A DNA stretch of 64,000 bases from Semisulcospira habei (GCA_036245525.1 BTPG01000003.1:194544225-194608224), one strand, 5' to 3'. Counted from the stretch's first letter, positions 10,537 through 20,819 are shown. Notes: generated by a model from the letters alone, not told the origin. Numbers and translations: made by a program.

Positions 10537-10735
10537 TTAACACATTTACTGTCGAGACAACTTGAACACTGCCCAACTGTAAGAGGTATAGATCCTTATG
10601 AGCCCCTGCAGCTGCGGGGGGTCATGAGGATCTATGCCTCTTGCTGAAGCCACTTTGTATCCATGTTCCTTTCTCCTACAGGGATATCTGATGTGGAATT
10701 TATGTTCTCAAAAACACTGGCAGTTAAGGGGTTAA
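10537..10735. mobile_element. Family B TTAA-bounded hairpin MITE (full length)
   Basis: 199 bp, from 'TTAACACATTTACTGTCGAG' to 'CTGGCAGTTAAGGGGTTAA'. The hairpin at 10580-10644 reads 'AAGAGGTATAGATCCTTATG' and 'CATGAGGATCTATGCCTCTT'. This copy shows that B is also TTAA-bounded. Confidence 0.75.
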
Positions 10736-10754
10736 AATTTCAAAACACTTTCAG

Positions 10755-10820
10755 ATGTGTGTGCTGGTTTGTGATTTTGACGTTAAAGCCTCAGGCCGTA
10801 TGGTCCCAAAATCAAAGACC
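10755..10820. repeat. Family F hairpin
   Basis: 'GTGTGTGCTGGTTTGTGATT' pairs with 'AATCAAAGACCAGCACAC' around 'GCCTCAGGC'. Relatives occur at 21768, 28728 and 34399. Confidence 0.6.
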
Positions 10821-11039
10821 AGCACACATAATTATTACTGAAACAATTCATGTGGCCTAAAAGAATGGAGGTCCAACACCACAGACCACGCACGGAACAG
10901 TCGTAAAGTGGGTGGAACATGTGAGCGAGCGAGCAAAACGGCTTACAGCAATAGGACACCTTGGCAGGATCAGGTTGGCAGCAGATGAAGGGTGGTACAA
11001 AAGACTGGCGAGGGGTGAATGTCTGCACAGACACACGAT

Positions 11040-11282
11040 GGGTGTTGGGGAGGGGGGGGGAGGGGGGGGGAGGGACAGGTAGGCATGCGTGTATGAATGA
11101 CATGCGTATATGATGTGTGCGCGGGACGAAGGTGATGGGGGTGTGACGTGGGGATTGGGGGTGGGGGTGTGATGGGAGTGGAGAGAGGATGTACCTGAGT
11201 AGGAGGTTGGTTGTGTGTTTGTCTGTCTGTCCGTCTGTTTTTTGTGGGGTTTTGTTGTTGTTGTTGTTGGGGGGGGGGGGGG
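11040..11282. repeat. G-rich low-complexity tract
   Basis: Runs of G of 7-12 bases separated by A or T, then a (TTG)n stretch and another G run. The proline-rich reading frames on the minus strand come from this composition bias. Confidence 0.8.
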
Positions 11283-11352
11283 TTCTGAATGTTTCTATCA
11301 GTACTTGTTTTCAAATATATACACTGGCAAAAAAATATAAAACTGCAGTCCA

Positions 11353-11452
11353 GGGGCCGGTTGCATGAGTGAGCTTAGTCCTGCGCCAGCCACTAAGCGG
11401 AGCCCCTTGCTTAGTGGCTGGCGCAGGACTAAGCTCACTCATGCAACTGCCA
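11353..11452. repeat. Family C hairpin (full)
   Basis: 'GGTTGCATGAGTGAGCTTAG' and 'CTAAGCTCACTCATGCAACT' are the outer arms, and 'CCTGCGCCAGCCACTAAGC' and its complement continue the stem towards a short GC-rich tip. It is nearly perfect over about 48 bp per arm. Confidence 0.75.
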
Positions 11453-11890
11453 CCAGTACAAGTCTCCTAGTATGCCATATATACATGCCGGTCTCCTTGT
11501 CCATATTTTCGGGATCGTCAGTTCGTTCTTCAGTCCGTCTGTCTACTTCAGACGCACAGAAGAGCAGACAGAATCGACTGGCAGACAGACAAGATTCAGG
11601 GTCGGTCTGCCTGCCTGTCTGCCTGTCGATCTGTCAGCTTCTTTGTTCATCTGCCTGTCTGTCTATCTGCCTAGGGACCTATCTGCGCCTGTTTGCGTGG
11701 TGCAGTTTGTCAATTGGCGTGATTATTTTTTTTCCCATTTGACAGGTAGGATGCCCACAAATCTAGCGCCAGAAAGACCAAACACAAAATGCCGCTGACA
11801 CTCCAGTAAAAGGTCACTGAGCCACACCAGTCTTGAAATTTTCAAAATTGTTTTGCCAAGCACTAGCACAGAAAGCAGGAAATTCATATA

Positions 11891-12042
11891 TTAACTCATT
11901 CTACCCCAACACCGAAATCCCCATGATAGTTCAAGTGTGATGCCAGAATAGCTTGGCGCCCATAGGCGCCAAGCTATTCTGGCATCACCCTTGAACTATC
12001 ATGGTCGATCCACAGTGGTGTGTCTGGGGTATAATGAGTTAA
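11891..12042. mobile_element. Family A short TTAA-bounded hairpin MITE
   Basis: 152 bp from 'TTAACTCATTCTACCCCAAC' to 'TGGGGTATAATGAGTTAA'. The hairpin uses A2-type arms ('GAATAGCTTGGCGCC') inside A-type ends, so it is a mosaic of the two subfamilies. Confidence 0.78.
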
Positions 12043-12145
12043 GACAGCTCAATGGTAGTGCCTGATTAGCTTAGCGCCTGAATAGGCGTAGAGCTAATCA
12101 GGTACTGCCGCTGAGCTATCGTGGTCGATCCCATCTCGAGTCCCG
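12043..12145. repeat. Degenerate family A core adjoining the previous element
   Basis: 'CCTGATTAGCTTAGCGCC' and 'GGCGTAGAGCTAATCAGG' form a diverged hairpin. It follows the TTAA of the previous element directly, so the two may share that junction. Confidence 0.55.
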
Positions 12146-12277
12146 CCGGTTGGCCCAATTTGGGAGGTGAAAGAGTAAAGGTCATTTCAGCGTGTGCCAT
12201 TCTTCAAATTTTCATGAAGCCACATGTCGCTCTTTAAAATGTGACGGGGGGTCAGCGTGTCAAGCGAACGTTCGGGG

Positions 12278-12460
12278 AGAGAGAGAGAGAGAGAGAGAGA
12301 GAGGTCCTACGAAACATGTCGCGTCATCGTGTGCACGTTGTTTGCTTGCTTGCCTGCATGCTTGATTAACTGACTGATCGACTAACTGAATTATGGATGG
12401 ATGGATGGATGGATGGATGGCCTAACTAACGGACGGATTGATTGATTGATTGATTGTCGA
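12278..12460. repeat. (GA)n, (GGAT)n and (GATT)n microsatellites
   Basis: GA repeats at about 12278-12302, GGAT repeats at about 12394-12420 and GATT repeats at about 12437-12457, with unique sequence between. Confidence 0.9.
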
Positions 12461-12617
12461 CAAAGCGACTAATAAATGACAACCCGGCCTGTAAACGCAG
12501 ACATTACAGCAATGCGTAATTCTATTTTATCGCATGTATACAATAACAGTACAAGCCGCTGTCATAGCAGCCCTGCAAATGTAAGAGTTTCACTGAAGCA
12601 CGTTTGCCAAACTGTCT

Positions 12618-12682
12618 AAAAAGAAATCTGTGTGCATTTCTGTGATTTCAGTCAAAATCACAGAACTGCACACATATTTTAA
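12618..12682. repeat. Family F-like hairpin
   Basis: 'TGTGTGCATTTCTGTGATTT' pairs with 'AAATCACAGAACTGCACACA' around a short loop. It shares only the 'CTGTGATTTT' section with other F copies. Confidence 0.6.
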
Positions 12683-13271
12683 TATTACGGTATACAATAT
12701 TTGTCAGTGCCTTCAGCTTCATGCTTAGTATGCTTGTATACGGTTGAATGAAAAGCCGCCTGAATGAAAGGAAGATACCTATGTCAGCCTGTAATAAAAC
12801 CCGTAAAGACATGCGTCCGGGCGCAATAAATGCTCACCCATAAAAGTTTCTTGTATGCGACACTGAAAACCTGCACCCATACTAACTGACATAAACATTT
12901 CTGTGGCCCAGCCTGCTCCTTGCGATTTTTTTTTTTATGGCGGCTCAGTGCGGTACCGTATTCCACAGTCATCTCAGTGCGGAGCATTGCACAGTGAAAG
13001 GGGTCCGGCGCGTTCAACTAATGCAGCTTAAAGGGTAGTGTCTGATGAGCTTAGAGACGAGAGCGAGGAGGCAAGCTCGGTAGCGTAGGCACAAACCTGG
13101 AGTCACTGACACTGAGTGGATGGACTGAAAAGTCAAACACTCTAGAAAACGGCAGGTTTTTTTGACACTGACTTGACACTGTCTGACTCAAATCACTGAT
13201 ATTTCATGGAGAGTTAGGTCAGCCAAAGTGCACGCCTTTTCTCACTGAACTGCTCTTCGGAATCGATGCGT
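12683..13271. other. Intergenic stretch without a recognised gene
   Basis: Unique-looking sequence apart from a single family A arm remnant near 13030-13055 ('AAGGGTAGTGTCTGATGAGC'). No coding exon could be supported. Confidence 0.45.
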
Positions 13272-13393
13272 TTAACTCTTTCAAGGCGCCCCGCTTCAAC
13301 GGCTGCGGACGGGAGTGTCGTATAGCGTTGCCGCCGTATACCGACACTTTTGCAGCTATTGATGCGGCGGGGCGCCTAGAACGAGTCGGTTAA
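13272..13393. mobile_element. Family J TTAA-bounded hairpin element
   Basis: 122 bp from 'TTAACTCTTTCAAGGCGCCC' to 'GGCGCCTAGAACGAGTCGG' and a closing TTAA. The inner arms are 'GGGAGTGTCGTATAGCG' and a diverged complement. The second copy is at 28398-28503. Confidence 0.7.
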
Positions 13394-14794
13394 AGTGTTG
13401 CACATGATTTGGCCGGCGCTGAAAGTGCGAACAGATTTTGCGCATGCTTATGGTGAACAGCACTCATACCCAGCTGCATTCAGTACTGACAACGTGATCA
13501 ACACACCCACGTGTTACGCTTGCGATGATCCGACGACAAATTCCCCACTGACCTGGCACTAAGACAAAAAAAAAAAAAAAAAACTAGGGCCGTTGTCAGC
13601 CGACATCGGCCCTTGGGAGATTTGCTGACTGGGTAGTAATCGATACGACAAGCCGGCTATGCCATCATGCTTACCTCTTGTGAGCGCAGGTATTAATTCC
13701 AAAACTGCAGTCCCCGCCACACACGCGGTGAAAGCACACCAACCGCCGTCCACACCACCACGCTCAGTGCCGGTAGCCGACAAGTCAAAGTGCACGTCTG
13801 TGTACACACACGCCCACACACTGACAACAAAAGCCTGAGAACACAAGTACACAAACACACTGGTACTGGGACCGCACACTTAACGGTCAAGCGGTGGTCG
13901 AGTGTCTCCTGTCAAATTTCAAGTCCAAACTTTCGCCGACGGGGTCTCGGCGCTGGAGTCCCGGAAAGAAAAGTCGAAGCAGACGACACTTCTAAGCGTG
14001 ATAGCACTCCACGAAACTCTCGGCGTCCACATAATGCACAGGTAGATAGTGTACTCCTCTAGGGCTGGAACCGATCATGTCCTGAACTCCTGGAACTTTC
14101 CCTCGTCACAAATATAAATTGTCGAAATGTAGATCTATTACATGATAAATAATACATTTATTCCCAACTGAAATCTCTGAACGGCTGGCGAGGATTTTCC
14201 GTATCACAAACACTTCTTTAATCTGACACTTTAAATTGTAACAAAAACACTCATGTTTTCGTCTTTCCAAACATCACCGTCAAAGCGGCTTCATTACCAT
14301 ATCAAACATCAGAACACTTGTGTACTTCTCTTCGTCAATTCAATCATTCGAAAACTGAACCGCCTGCAAAATAGCACGCATCAGATTAGGCGATGAGACC
14401 TCTTCACGTTATGACCATGACTGCTGCTCTGGCGGTGTAGATAGACTCGCTAACATGACTGGAAAGAGGTAGAGGAAGGCTAGACGGACTGACTGACAGA
14501 CTGAGAGTGCCCTCTGATAGCTGAGCGACGATCTATCTATCACTCCAGGGCTGTATTACTCCCTACCCCCTGTACTTTGCCACTACTACCACCAGCGCTC
14601 ACACGCGTCGCGGCGATAGACGGGACCTGACGGCAGGAGCCGGTGGTTGGAAGAACTATCACCGTAGCAAAACTAAGAGCTATGAACAGAGTTCAGCGTA
14701 GAGTGCCCGCTACACTACGCACACACACGCACACTTGGCTTTTTAGACCCCTCTAAACTTCCTTACCCACAGGCAAACGGAACGAAAATTATGA
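13394..14794. other. Intergenic stretch; poly(A) and a family H fragment
   Basis: Contains an A run at about 13566-13581 and a family H remnant at about 13587-13614 ('GGGCCGTTGTCAGCCGACAT'). The rest appears unique. The largest open frames (90-106 codons) carry no recognisable domain. Confidence 0.4.
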
Positions 14795-14862
14795 AGCAAG
14801 AGGTATAGATTCTCATGGGCCCCTGAGACAGCAGGGGCTCATGCGAATCTATGCCTTTTGCA
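14795..14862. repeat. Family B hairpin
   Basis: 'GCAAGAGGTATAGATTCTCA' pairs with 'TGCGAATCTATGCCTTTTGC' around 'CCCCTGAGACAGCAGGGG'. Confidence 0.7.
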
Positions 14863-15398
14863 TATTTTGAGGAGCTGGCTACGGGCCTGTATGACTAGAA
14901 ATTGAGTGAGTGGTGGCGGTTTGATTGACAGGGCGCCTCTCTCACTGATTGGATAACAAAGTCGATGTCTTCAGCGAATGCTACTTGACTCTCGAGAGGG
15001 GTGGGTGTGATGGAGGGGTTCTAAACCTCCCCCCACCGTTCATCTTCATTACAAGCCCTTAAAACTCCGCTACTTAACTTTTAACTTGAACTCCCCCTTT
15101 TGCTGGTAAACACCCCCTCACCTCACTGAGTGACTTCTAACCTTGTCTAGTATAACCCTTGAGAGCTGACAAAAAGTTTAACACACTTGTTTATTTGTCA
15201 GCACGTTCATATAACCCCGTCTGCCCCTAAATTCTCATTTCTTTTCCTCTGGCATACCGCCACTGCCTAATTCAAAGTAAACAATTATTCACATCGAAAA
15301 CAAATGATAATACGTGTAGTGAAAAAGCAAACACTGAAACAAAGAAACGTATTCAAATAACAGAGTGAATGAATGAATGAATATGTGCATGTTCCAGA
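14863..15398. other. Intergenic stretch without a recognised feature
   Basis: No long open frame, hairpin family or simple repeat apart from a short GAAT run near 15366-15380. Confidence 0.4.
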
Positions 15399-15628
15399 TT
15401 AACCCTGATCATTCGGAATACACCAGTGTGTGAAATAAGTTTGATTAAAATAGTTCAAGGGTAGTGCCAGAATAGCTTGGCGCCTCTAGGCGCCAAGCTA
15501 TTCTGGAACCATCCTTGAACTAAAGCCATTGGTCTATACCCTTATCTGTAAGTACTATAATGTAGCTTGCATATATATGGCAGTGTACAAATTTGAAGCT
15601 TTTAGCCTCAGTATGATATATGGGTTAA
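15399..15628. mobile_element. Family A2 TTAA-bounded hairpin MITE (full length)
   Basis: 230 bp from 'TTAACCCTGATCATTCGGAA' to 'GTATGATATATGGGTTAA'. The arms carry 'CAGAATAGCTTGGCGCC' and complement. It includes the flank 'GTACTATAATGTAGCTTGC' seen at 2850 and 5340. Confidence 0.8.
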
Positions 15629-15904
15629 AGGAGACTGATGGACTGTTAAAAAAAAATGTAGTTGTGTCGCCGTGCTGAATATGGCCTTCAGTTTAACGGT
15701 GTTTAAATAAAATAAATAAATCAGCGCATTAAATATGCGCTTTATCCCAATTACTTGCACTGCAAAGACAAAGTGGTGAATGAAGTGGGACGAAAATGAC
15801 ATGCAGATGCTGAGACAGACTCAGTTTACTGCGTGTGTGACGTTCTACTCAATTTCCAGCACCAGCTGATTCACATAACAGTGAGAGGGTGTTGCCAGGA
15901 AACA

Positions 15905-16020
15905 TTGTCGCATCCGGATACGCGGTATAAAGTCATTATTAACACGTGTATACGAGACGTGCTGAATTCGGATACGCGGCTTAAAGCCTCTTATCCGAAT
16001 TCAACGCGTTTCGTATGTCG
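15905..16020. repeat. Family G element, duplicated arms
   Basis: 'GCATCCGGATACGCGGTATA' and 'GAATTCGGATACGCGGCTTA' are two left-type arms, with 'GCCTCTTATCCGAATTCAAC' as the right arm. Ends 'GCGTTTCGTATGTCGG'. Confidence 0.55.
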
Positions 16021-16512
16021 GTGTTCAGCAGAATTATTTCAAGTAATCTCTTGCCATGAGATATTAAATTGTAACCACGGCCAAATTAAAACTTGAGCGG
16101 GTGGGCAGAAATTTAATGACATTTTGCAAACGTGCATATTTACGGGTGTGGGGAAAGGGGGGGGGGTGTCACGAGGATCTAATTCTCTTGCAAATGGCAT
16201 TGACTCACTTTTCCTCCGTGACAAGAATATAGAAACGTTGAAATGTCTGGTAAATTCAGGGATTTCAAGTCCAACGACAAAAAGTGAAATATGGCATTAT
16301 ATACCACTCCTTCCCATCGACACCGTGACGTGTGGCAGCCAATCGTCTGTCTCGCCCGTCGTGTCAACTGTCTGTCGCGTGTTTGTTATGATGGAACGTG
16401 ACAGAATACCACATCGTCTTGCGTCACTAACATATTTGAACATTAACATTTCGACCGGTTTAACCCCCTGTGAAAGCAGTCACCGGTACTGCATACAGTA
16501 TGCAAAACGAGG

Positions 16513-16676
16513 ATAACTCATTCAGCCTCAACACACCACAGCAAGACATACACCCGGCGCCGAGCATGACAGTTGAACTATCATGCTCGATCTGTCTCTA
16601 GAATTGTAATACGGTCCTTCAGAGGCCAACTTCAGTCAAAATTGGCGGATTTCGGTCCTGGGGCAGAATGTGTTAA
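16513..16676. repeat. Family A element with collapsed hairpin
   Basis: The left end 'AACTCATTCAGCCTCAACAC' and right end 'GGGGCAGAATGTGTTAA' are kept. The core is reduced to 'CGGCGCCGAGCATGACAG' plus a single arm. An intermediate between full elements and the hairpin-less copy at 8005. Confidence 0.65.
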
Positions 16677-17184
16677 AGGCAAAGCGGGGAGTGTGAGTGG
16701 GCTGATGTACAAATTAAGTTGATATCTGGAGGATCGATAATGTGCTGGTATACATAGCCTGATTATTTTTACTTGCAGGCGATGCCAATGAAGGTTTGTG
16801 ATATACTCACAAATTAACATCTCGCGAAGACCGCGCTTTGTTTTGACTGTTTTAGGCACGCACGTACACGCACTCAGGCCATTCACGCACGCGCGCACCC
16901 GCCGCACAAAGTTTCGAACTACTGATGTGTGTATACATGCACTATTGCACAGTATTAATACATGTGCTAATATACACATTAATTTATGAATCCGGAGGGA
17001 AAAAATTGCTATGAATACGATCGCAACTTTTGCGCTAAATGACCCTCATAACTTCAGGAAGACATATGAAACCTTAGGAGCACAGATGTAAATGTGTCCG
17101 CGGCAATAGCCATAGATCCTAACGAGTCACACAAACTACGGTGATTATGAAGATCTATATCTCTGGCTAAAAGAAACCCCACCC
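16677..17184. other. Intergenic stretch; degraded family B hairpin at its end
   Basis: No gene supported. At about 17107-17166, 'GCCATAGATCCTAACGAGTC' and 'GAAGATCTATATCTCTGGC' are a decayed family B hairpin. Confidence 0.45.
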
Positions 17185-17290
17185 CAATGCGCAAAAGGCC
17201 ATCGGTCCGACGTGGGCCGCTGTTGGCCCGCGCACTACCATGCGCAGGCCAACGGCGGCTGACGTCGGCCCGACGGCCCTTTGCGCATTG
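17185..17290. repeat. Family H hairpin
   Basis: 'AATGCGCAAAAGGCCATCGG' pairs with 'CCGACGGCCCTTTGCGCATT', and the GC-rich inner arms 'GGCCGCTGTTGGCC' continue the stem. A second copy is at 49523-49632. Confidence 0.72.
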
Positions 17291-17654
17291 AGATGTTTGC
17301 TGCTGCAGTGTTCGAGCTTGGCCGCTTGATTTCATTCCGACACTGTGGTATTTCTGTAGTCGCCAGTGTTGCATTGACGATGCTGACAAATTAAAAACGT
17401 GCCTGACCGCACATCTAATTATGCGAAAAAATAATATTGTCATACAGAAGACAGCCGCATATTAATGAGACTTTCGTAACACCGAGAGATGTCGCACAAC
17501 CAGACAGATATGTAGGCCTGCTTGTGCCATTTTTTTCGAAATATTACAAAGTTTTCTTGTGTTTTGTTTTTTTTTTTTTTTTGTTTTGTTTTTTATTTTT
17601 TGTTTTTCTACCTGGTGCAGATCGGAATGAGTTTGTCAGTAATTAAAACACTCT

Positions 17655-17722
17655 GGACGTCTGTATTCGAATGCCCGGCTTTATGCCGTGTATTCGGATT
17701 CAACACATCTCAAACGAGTTAA
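17655..17722. repeat. Family G hairpin, shares TTAA with the next element
   Basis: 'TGTATTCGAATGCCCGGC' and 'GCCGTGTATTCGGATTCA' are the arms around 'TTTAT'. The end 'CATCTCAAACGAGTTAA' runs straight into a family A start. Confidence 0.55.
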
Positions 17723-17850
17723 CCCATTCAGCCTTTACGCACTGCAACGAAATCTGGACCGACTGTGATAGTTCAAGGGTGGTGCCAGAATAGCTTGGCG
17801 CCTATAGGCGCCAAGCTATTCTGGCACCACGCTTGAACTATCTCGGTCAA
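17719..17850. repeat. Family A/A2 hairpin element (left part and core)
   Basis: Starts 'TTAACCCATTCAGCCTTTAC'. The core at 17770-17846 has 'GAATAGCTTGGCGCCTATAG' and complement. The right-hand flank after 17850 is too diverged to place the end. Confidence 0.68.
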
Positions 17851-18259
17851 CGTTATCTTCTGAGCTCACATCATGTTTTCTTGGAGGAGAAAGCAAATTG
17901 AGAATTTTGTAATTAAAGGCTGTTTGTGTTAAACATGCATTTCACGGTGACAGATTGTGTATAATTTTTTCACTTAAGTTGAACAGGAGGACCAAACAAC
18001 AATCCGCCACAGTTTCTGTCAGTCCGCGAATTGTTGAACCTTTTTTTAATGTAATTGTGCGAGCCGCAAGAACGCCACCCATACTGCACCGATCTTGTGT
18101 TGGCGAAAGCTGTTGAAATTTACTGCTTACCTATCTGAAACAAGGCATAAAAGAGACTGACACACAGTGGTCTGTTTAACAGGTCCCTTCTGTTGTTAAC
18201 AGCTTTAGGAAGTTGTTAAGTTGTGCCCCTTGATCTACTCCCTCCTGCCGGAGATAAAG
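17851..18259. other. Intergenic stretch upstream of the candidate exon
   Basis: Mostly unique sequence. I see no TATA box or other firm promoter element, so it is described only as the region preceding the possible exon at 18260. Confidence 0.35.
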
Positions 18260-18322
18260 ATGCCGGTTTTCAGTTCAGTGAGAGAGCGTTCGAAGATCCG
18301 CAAATTGAAATCACGAACTCTC
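18260..18322 (+). CDS. Candidate first coding exon with consensus splice donor (unidentified gene)
   Basis: An ATG at 18260 opens a 21-codon frame rich in Arg, Lys and Ser. It starts MPVFSSVRERSK and ends LKSRTL at 18322, immediately followed by the donor 'GTAAGTAAT'. The intron would begin in phase 0, and the frame meets a TGA soon after the donor, as expected if this is an exon edge. An acceptor-like 'CTTTTCCCGCAG' lies only about 30 bases downstream, too close for a normal animal intron. I do not recognise the protein, and no continuing exon was found. It could be a chance combination. Confidence 0.22.
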
Positions 18323-18410
18323 GTAAGTAATTGAAATAACGCTTTTCCCGCAGGAACGTAAATTTTATGGTGCACTCCGCAGCTTTCACACGACGGTTTC
18401 AACCATCCCT

Positions 18411-18452
18411 CAATTGTGTTATAACATCGAGTTCGATCTTACAACACAATTG
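18411..18452. repeat. Short inverted repeat
   Basis: 'CAATTGTGTTATAACATCGA' and 'GATCTTACAACACAATTG' can pair as an isolated hairpin. No family assignment. Confidence 0.5.
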
Positions 18453-18700
18453 CGGACTCGCTGAGCTCTTAATTTTGGGTCAACGTTCCCCCAGATGCTA
18501 AAGCGCTGCAGGGCGGGCCGGCTGTCGTCTTGGGGTCAGTGGGGGTGTGGGGGACGTAATTTAGAGCACCCTTTACAACAGGGTACAAACGAGACACAGT
18601 AGTTGTCGAGTATCCTTTGATTCGCTACCGCTGTTACCGACGGTAGCGACTCGAGAGGAAACGACTGACAAGCTGTGTGTGTACATGACAAGCGACTTAT

Positions 18701-18942
18701 TTAATCCTTTCATGCTGATACACCTATTGCTAGAAATAAATTTGACTGATAGTTCAAGGGTGGGGCCAAAATAGCTTGGCGCCTGAGGCGCCAAGCCTAT
18801 TCTGGCACCACCCTTGAACTAAAACAATTGATCTATCTCCTAATGTGTAATGTCTAAAACAGTTGATTTATCTACTAATGTGTAATCTAATAGGACAATC
18901 TGCAAATTTTTACAAAATCAGCTTCAGGATGTAATGGGTTAA
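18701..18942. mobile_element. Family A2 TTAA-bounded hairpin MITE with internal duplication
   Basis: From 'TTAATCCTTTCATGCTGATA' to 'CAGGATGTAATGGGTTAA'. The arm 'AACAATTGATCTATCTCCTA' is followed by a near-repeat, 'AACAGTTGATTTATCTACTA', showing a short internal duplication. Its last TTAA is the first TTAA of the next element. Confidence 0.75.
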
Positions 18943-19126
18943 CGTATTCAGCACTGAGGAAAACTTTATCAAATTTTGGGGATGTTCTGGAGACAGCTAA
19001 ACCATGATAGTTCAAGGGTGGTGTCAGAATAGTTTGGCGCCTAGAGGCGCCAAGCTATTCTGACACCACCCTTCACTATATGGTCGATCCACAACCTGTC
19101 CTGTATCGTGTCAGGGCTTTATGGGC
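18939..19126. mobile_element. Family A-type hairpin element abutting the previous one
   Basis: Starts 'TTAACGTATTCAGCACTGAG'. The core has 'GTGTCAGAATAGTTTGGCGC' and complement, and the right end 'TCAGGGCTTTATGGGCC' has lost TTAA. It shares the TTAA at 18939-18942 with the preceding A2 element. Confidence 0.7.
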
Positions 19127-19364
19127 CAGGGAGGAGCGGAGTATACGATTAATTGTGTCCTGCGGGTTTGAGTGAAAAGAATGAAGCGAGCTGCTAAGGG
19201 TCAAGAGAGAGTTAAATGAAGGAATTCGAAAGTTTTCCTGCATAGAATGAAGGAATTCGAAAGAAAGCTTTAGTTTTTCTGCATTGAATGAGATGGGAGA
19301 GATTGTTGGCGGTGAATTCAGTCATTCTAGAAGCTCTGTGAGAAAACTATCATATTGGCTGTAC

Positions 19365-20150
19365 AAAATAAAATAAAATAAAATAAACCAGTTGTCAGTG
19401 ACTATTGCATGACAAAGATGTACCAACGCCAACAAAACAAATACAATAAAAACGTTGAAATGGCATTTTTGTTCAGTGCCTTCATAATTTCTCTGAAGAA
19501 TGTATTTCAGTCTATGAACTTCATGGAAGATGAAGAAGAACATAATATTAAAGAAAACAAAGAATGGAAAGGACCAGACCAGATGAGAGGTAGGAGTGGG
19601 GAGGGGGGGGGAGGAAGGTGGTATGAAAAAGAAACGGACAGACGGAAAATAAAATAGCATTCCCAAGCGGGGAATCGAACCCCGGCCGTCGCGGTGAGAG
19701 CGCGAAATCCTAACCACTAGACCACTTGGGAAGACTTGCACTGTTTAGTCAGGCAGCGACTAAAGCATTACACAGCAGACCAGGCCAGCTAGTTGGCCAA
19801 CACAGGTGCCAACCGACTGCTGAACACTAGCCTCATCGCATGGAACGTTCCCGTGTACAACTGACTACGCTACGCTGTTTACTCACGGGCCGCAGAACAG
19901 TTTGTGCCTTTGTCTTCAGTCAAGTTTATGCATGTGTGATTGCATGTTGTTGTTGTCAAGTTATTGTTGATGGCTGAGTGCTGTTGTTGTTGTCACGGTT
20001 GTTGCTGTTGTTATTGTTTGGTGTTGTTTGTTGGTTGGTTTAGATGTGAAGTGTTTGGTTTCGGGCGGGGTGAGGCGGGTTTGCTGACCATTGTGAAGGC
20101 CGCGTCCATTGAGCAGGATAGTTGTTTTGAGGGAGGTCTGGGACAATGTG
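19365..20150 (-). mobile_element. tRNA-Glu-bearing composite repeat, copy 1
   Basis: On the minus strand this repeat has, in order, a TTG-rich upstream module (about 19930-20150), a segment containing 'GGAACGTTCCATGCGATGAG' (about 19750-19925), an intact tRNA-Glu (19660-19731), a pyrimidine-rich body and a (TTTTA)n tail near 19363-19384. The same order occurs at 31690-33050, and the part from the middle onwards at 30488-30985. Homology extends more than 400 bp 5' of the tRNA, unlike a normal SINE, where the tRNA part is at the 5' end. Confidence 0.7.
19660..19731 (-). tRNA. tRNA-Glu (CTC), inside a repeat
   Basis: On the minus strand a complete cloverleaf is visible. The acceptor TCCCAAG pairs with CTTGGGA. 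The D-arm region is TGGTCTAGTGGTTAGGAT. The anticodon stem TCGCG/CGCGA holds the loop CTCTCAC with anticodon CTC. The T-arm is CGGGG-TTCGATT-CCCCG, and the discriminator is A. The box A and box B promoter sequences are therefore intact. It lies in a dispersed repeat whose other two copies are degenerate, so it may be either a functional gene or a well-kept repeat copy. Confidence 0.75.
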
Positions 20151-20369
20151 ATAACCCTTTTAGCACCAAGATCCCATTTCTCAAATTCTTGGGAGCTGTT
20201 GCCTAACGACTATGTACCAGTTGCAGGAGATGGCCTGACCATAATAATTCAAAAGTAGTGCCAGATTAGCGGCTTGGCGCCTGAAGGCGCCAAGCTAATC
20301 TGGCACTATACTTGATTTATAATGGTCAAGCCATCTCCTGCTGTAGGGATTCGGGGCTAAAAGGGTTAA
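20150..20369. mobile_element. Family A hairpin element
   Basis: Left end 'ATAACCCTTTTAGCACCAAG' and right end 'GGGGCTAAAAGGGTTAA'. The core 'GGCTTGGCGCCTGAAGGCGC' has a 3-base insertion in one arm. It adjoins the upstream end of the tRNA-Glu repeat. Confidence 0.72.
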
Positions 20370-20508
20370 AGTGATTTTGTTGACATTCCATCCAGCGAGG
20401 AACCTTCCAAAGGGGAGGAGGGGGAGAGGAAGAGGGCCGTTGTGATTGCCGGAAAAGCGCGTCAGAAAAAAACAACTTCAGCCAAGTTCGGGCTGGAGCC
20501 AAGTAAAG

Positions 20509-20756
20509 GCGCCTACCCATAAACACGAATCCACTACGAAACTGAATCGAATCCGAAGCGGGTCCGAAACGGCCTGAAAAAAATCGTGCAAGTCTTTTCC
20601 ATGTTTGTGTGTTTCCATATGTCCGATGCAATAAATGAATTCGCATCCGACCGTACTTCGAACGAAAATCATAACGCATTTTTTAAAGAAACATTGCACC
20701 ATCTCATCGGGTTCGGATCGTATTCATATCGGATTCGTGCTTATGGAACCGTAGCT
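20509..20756. mobile_element. Non-autonomous DNA transposon with ~43-bp terminal inverted repeats
   Basis: The left end 'CCTACCCATAAACACGAATC' and the complement of the right end 'CTACGGTTCCATAAGCACGA' are recognisably the same sequence, and the match continues inwards through 'GAATCGAATCCGAA'. It is about 248 bp with no coding capacity. I could not define a target-site duplication, so the superfamily is unassigned. Confidence 0.5.
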
Positions 20757-20819
20757 TAACAGTTGTGTGGTGTCCGACTGAGATCGTTTTCGAAGGCTGC
20801 TTGGCATTTCATATAGAGA

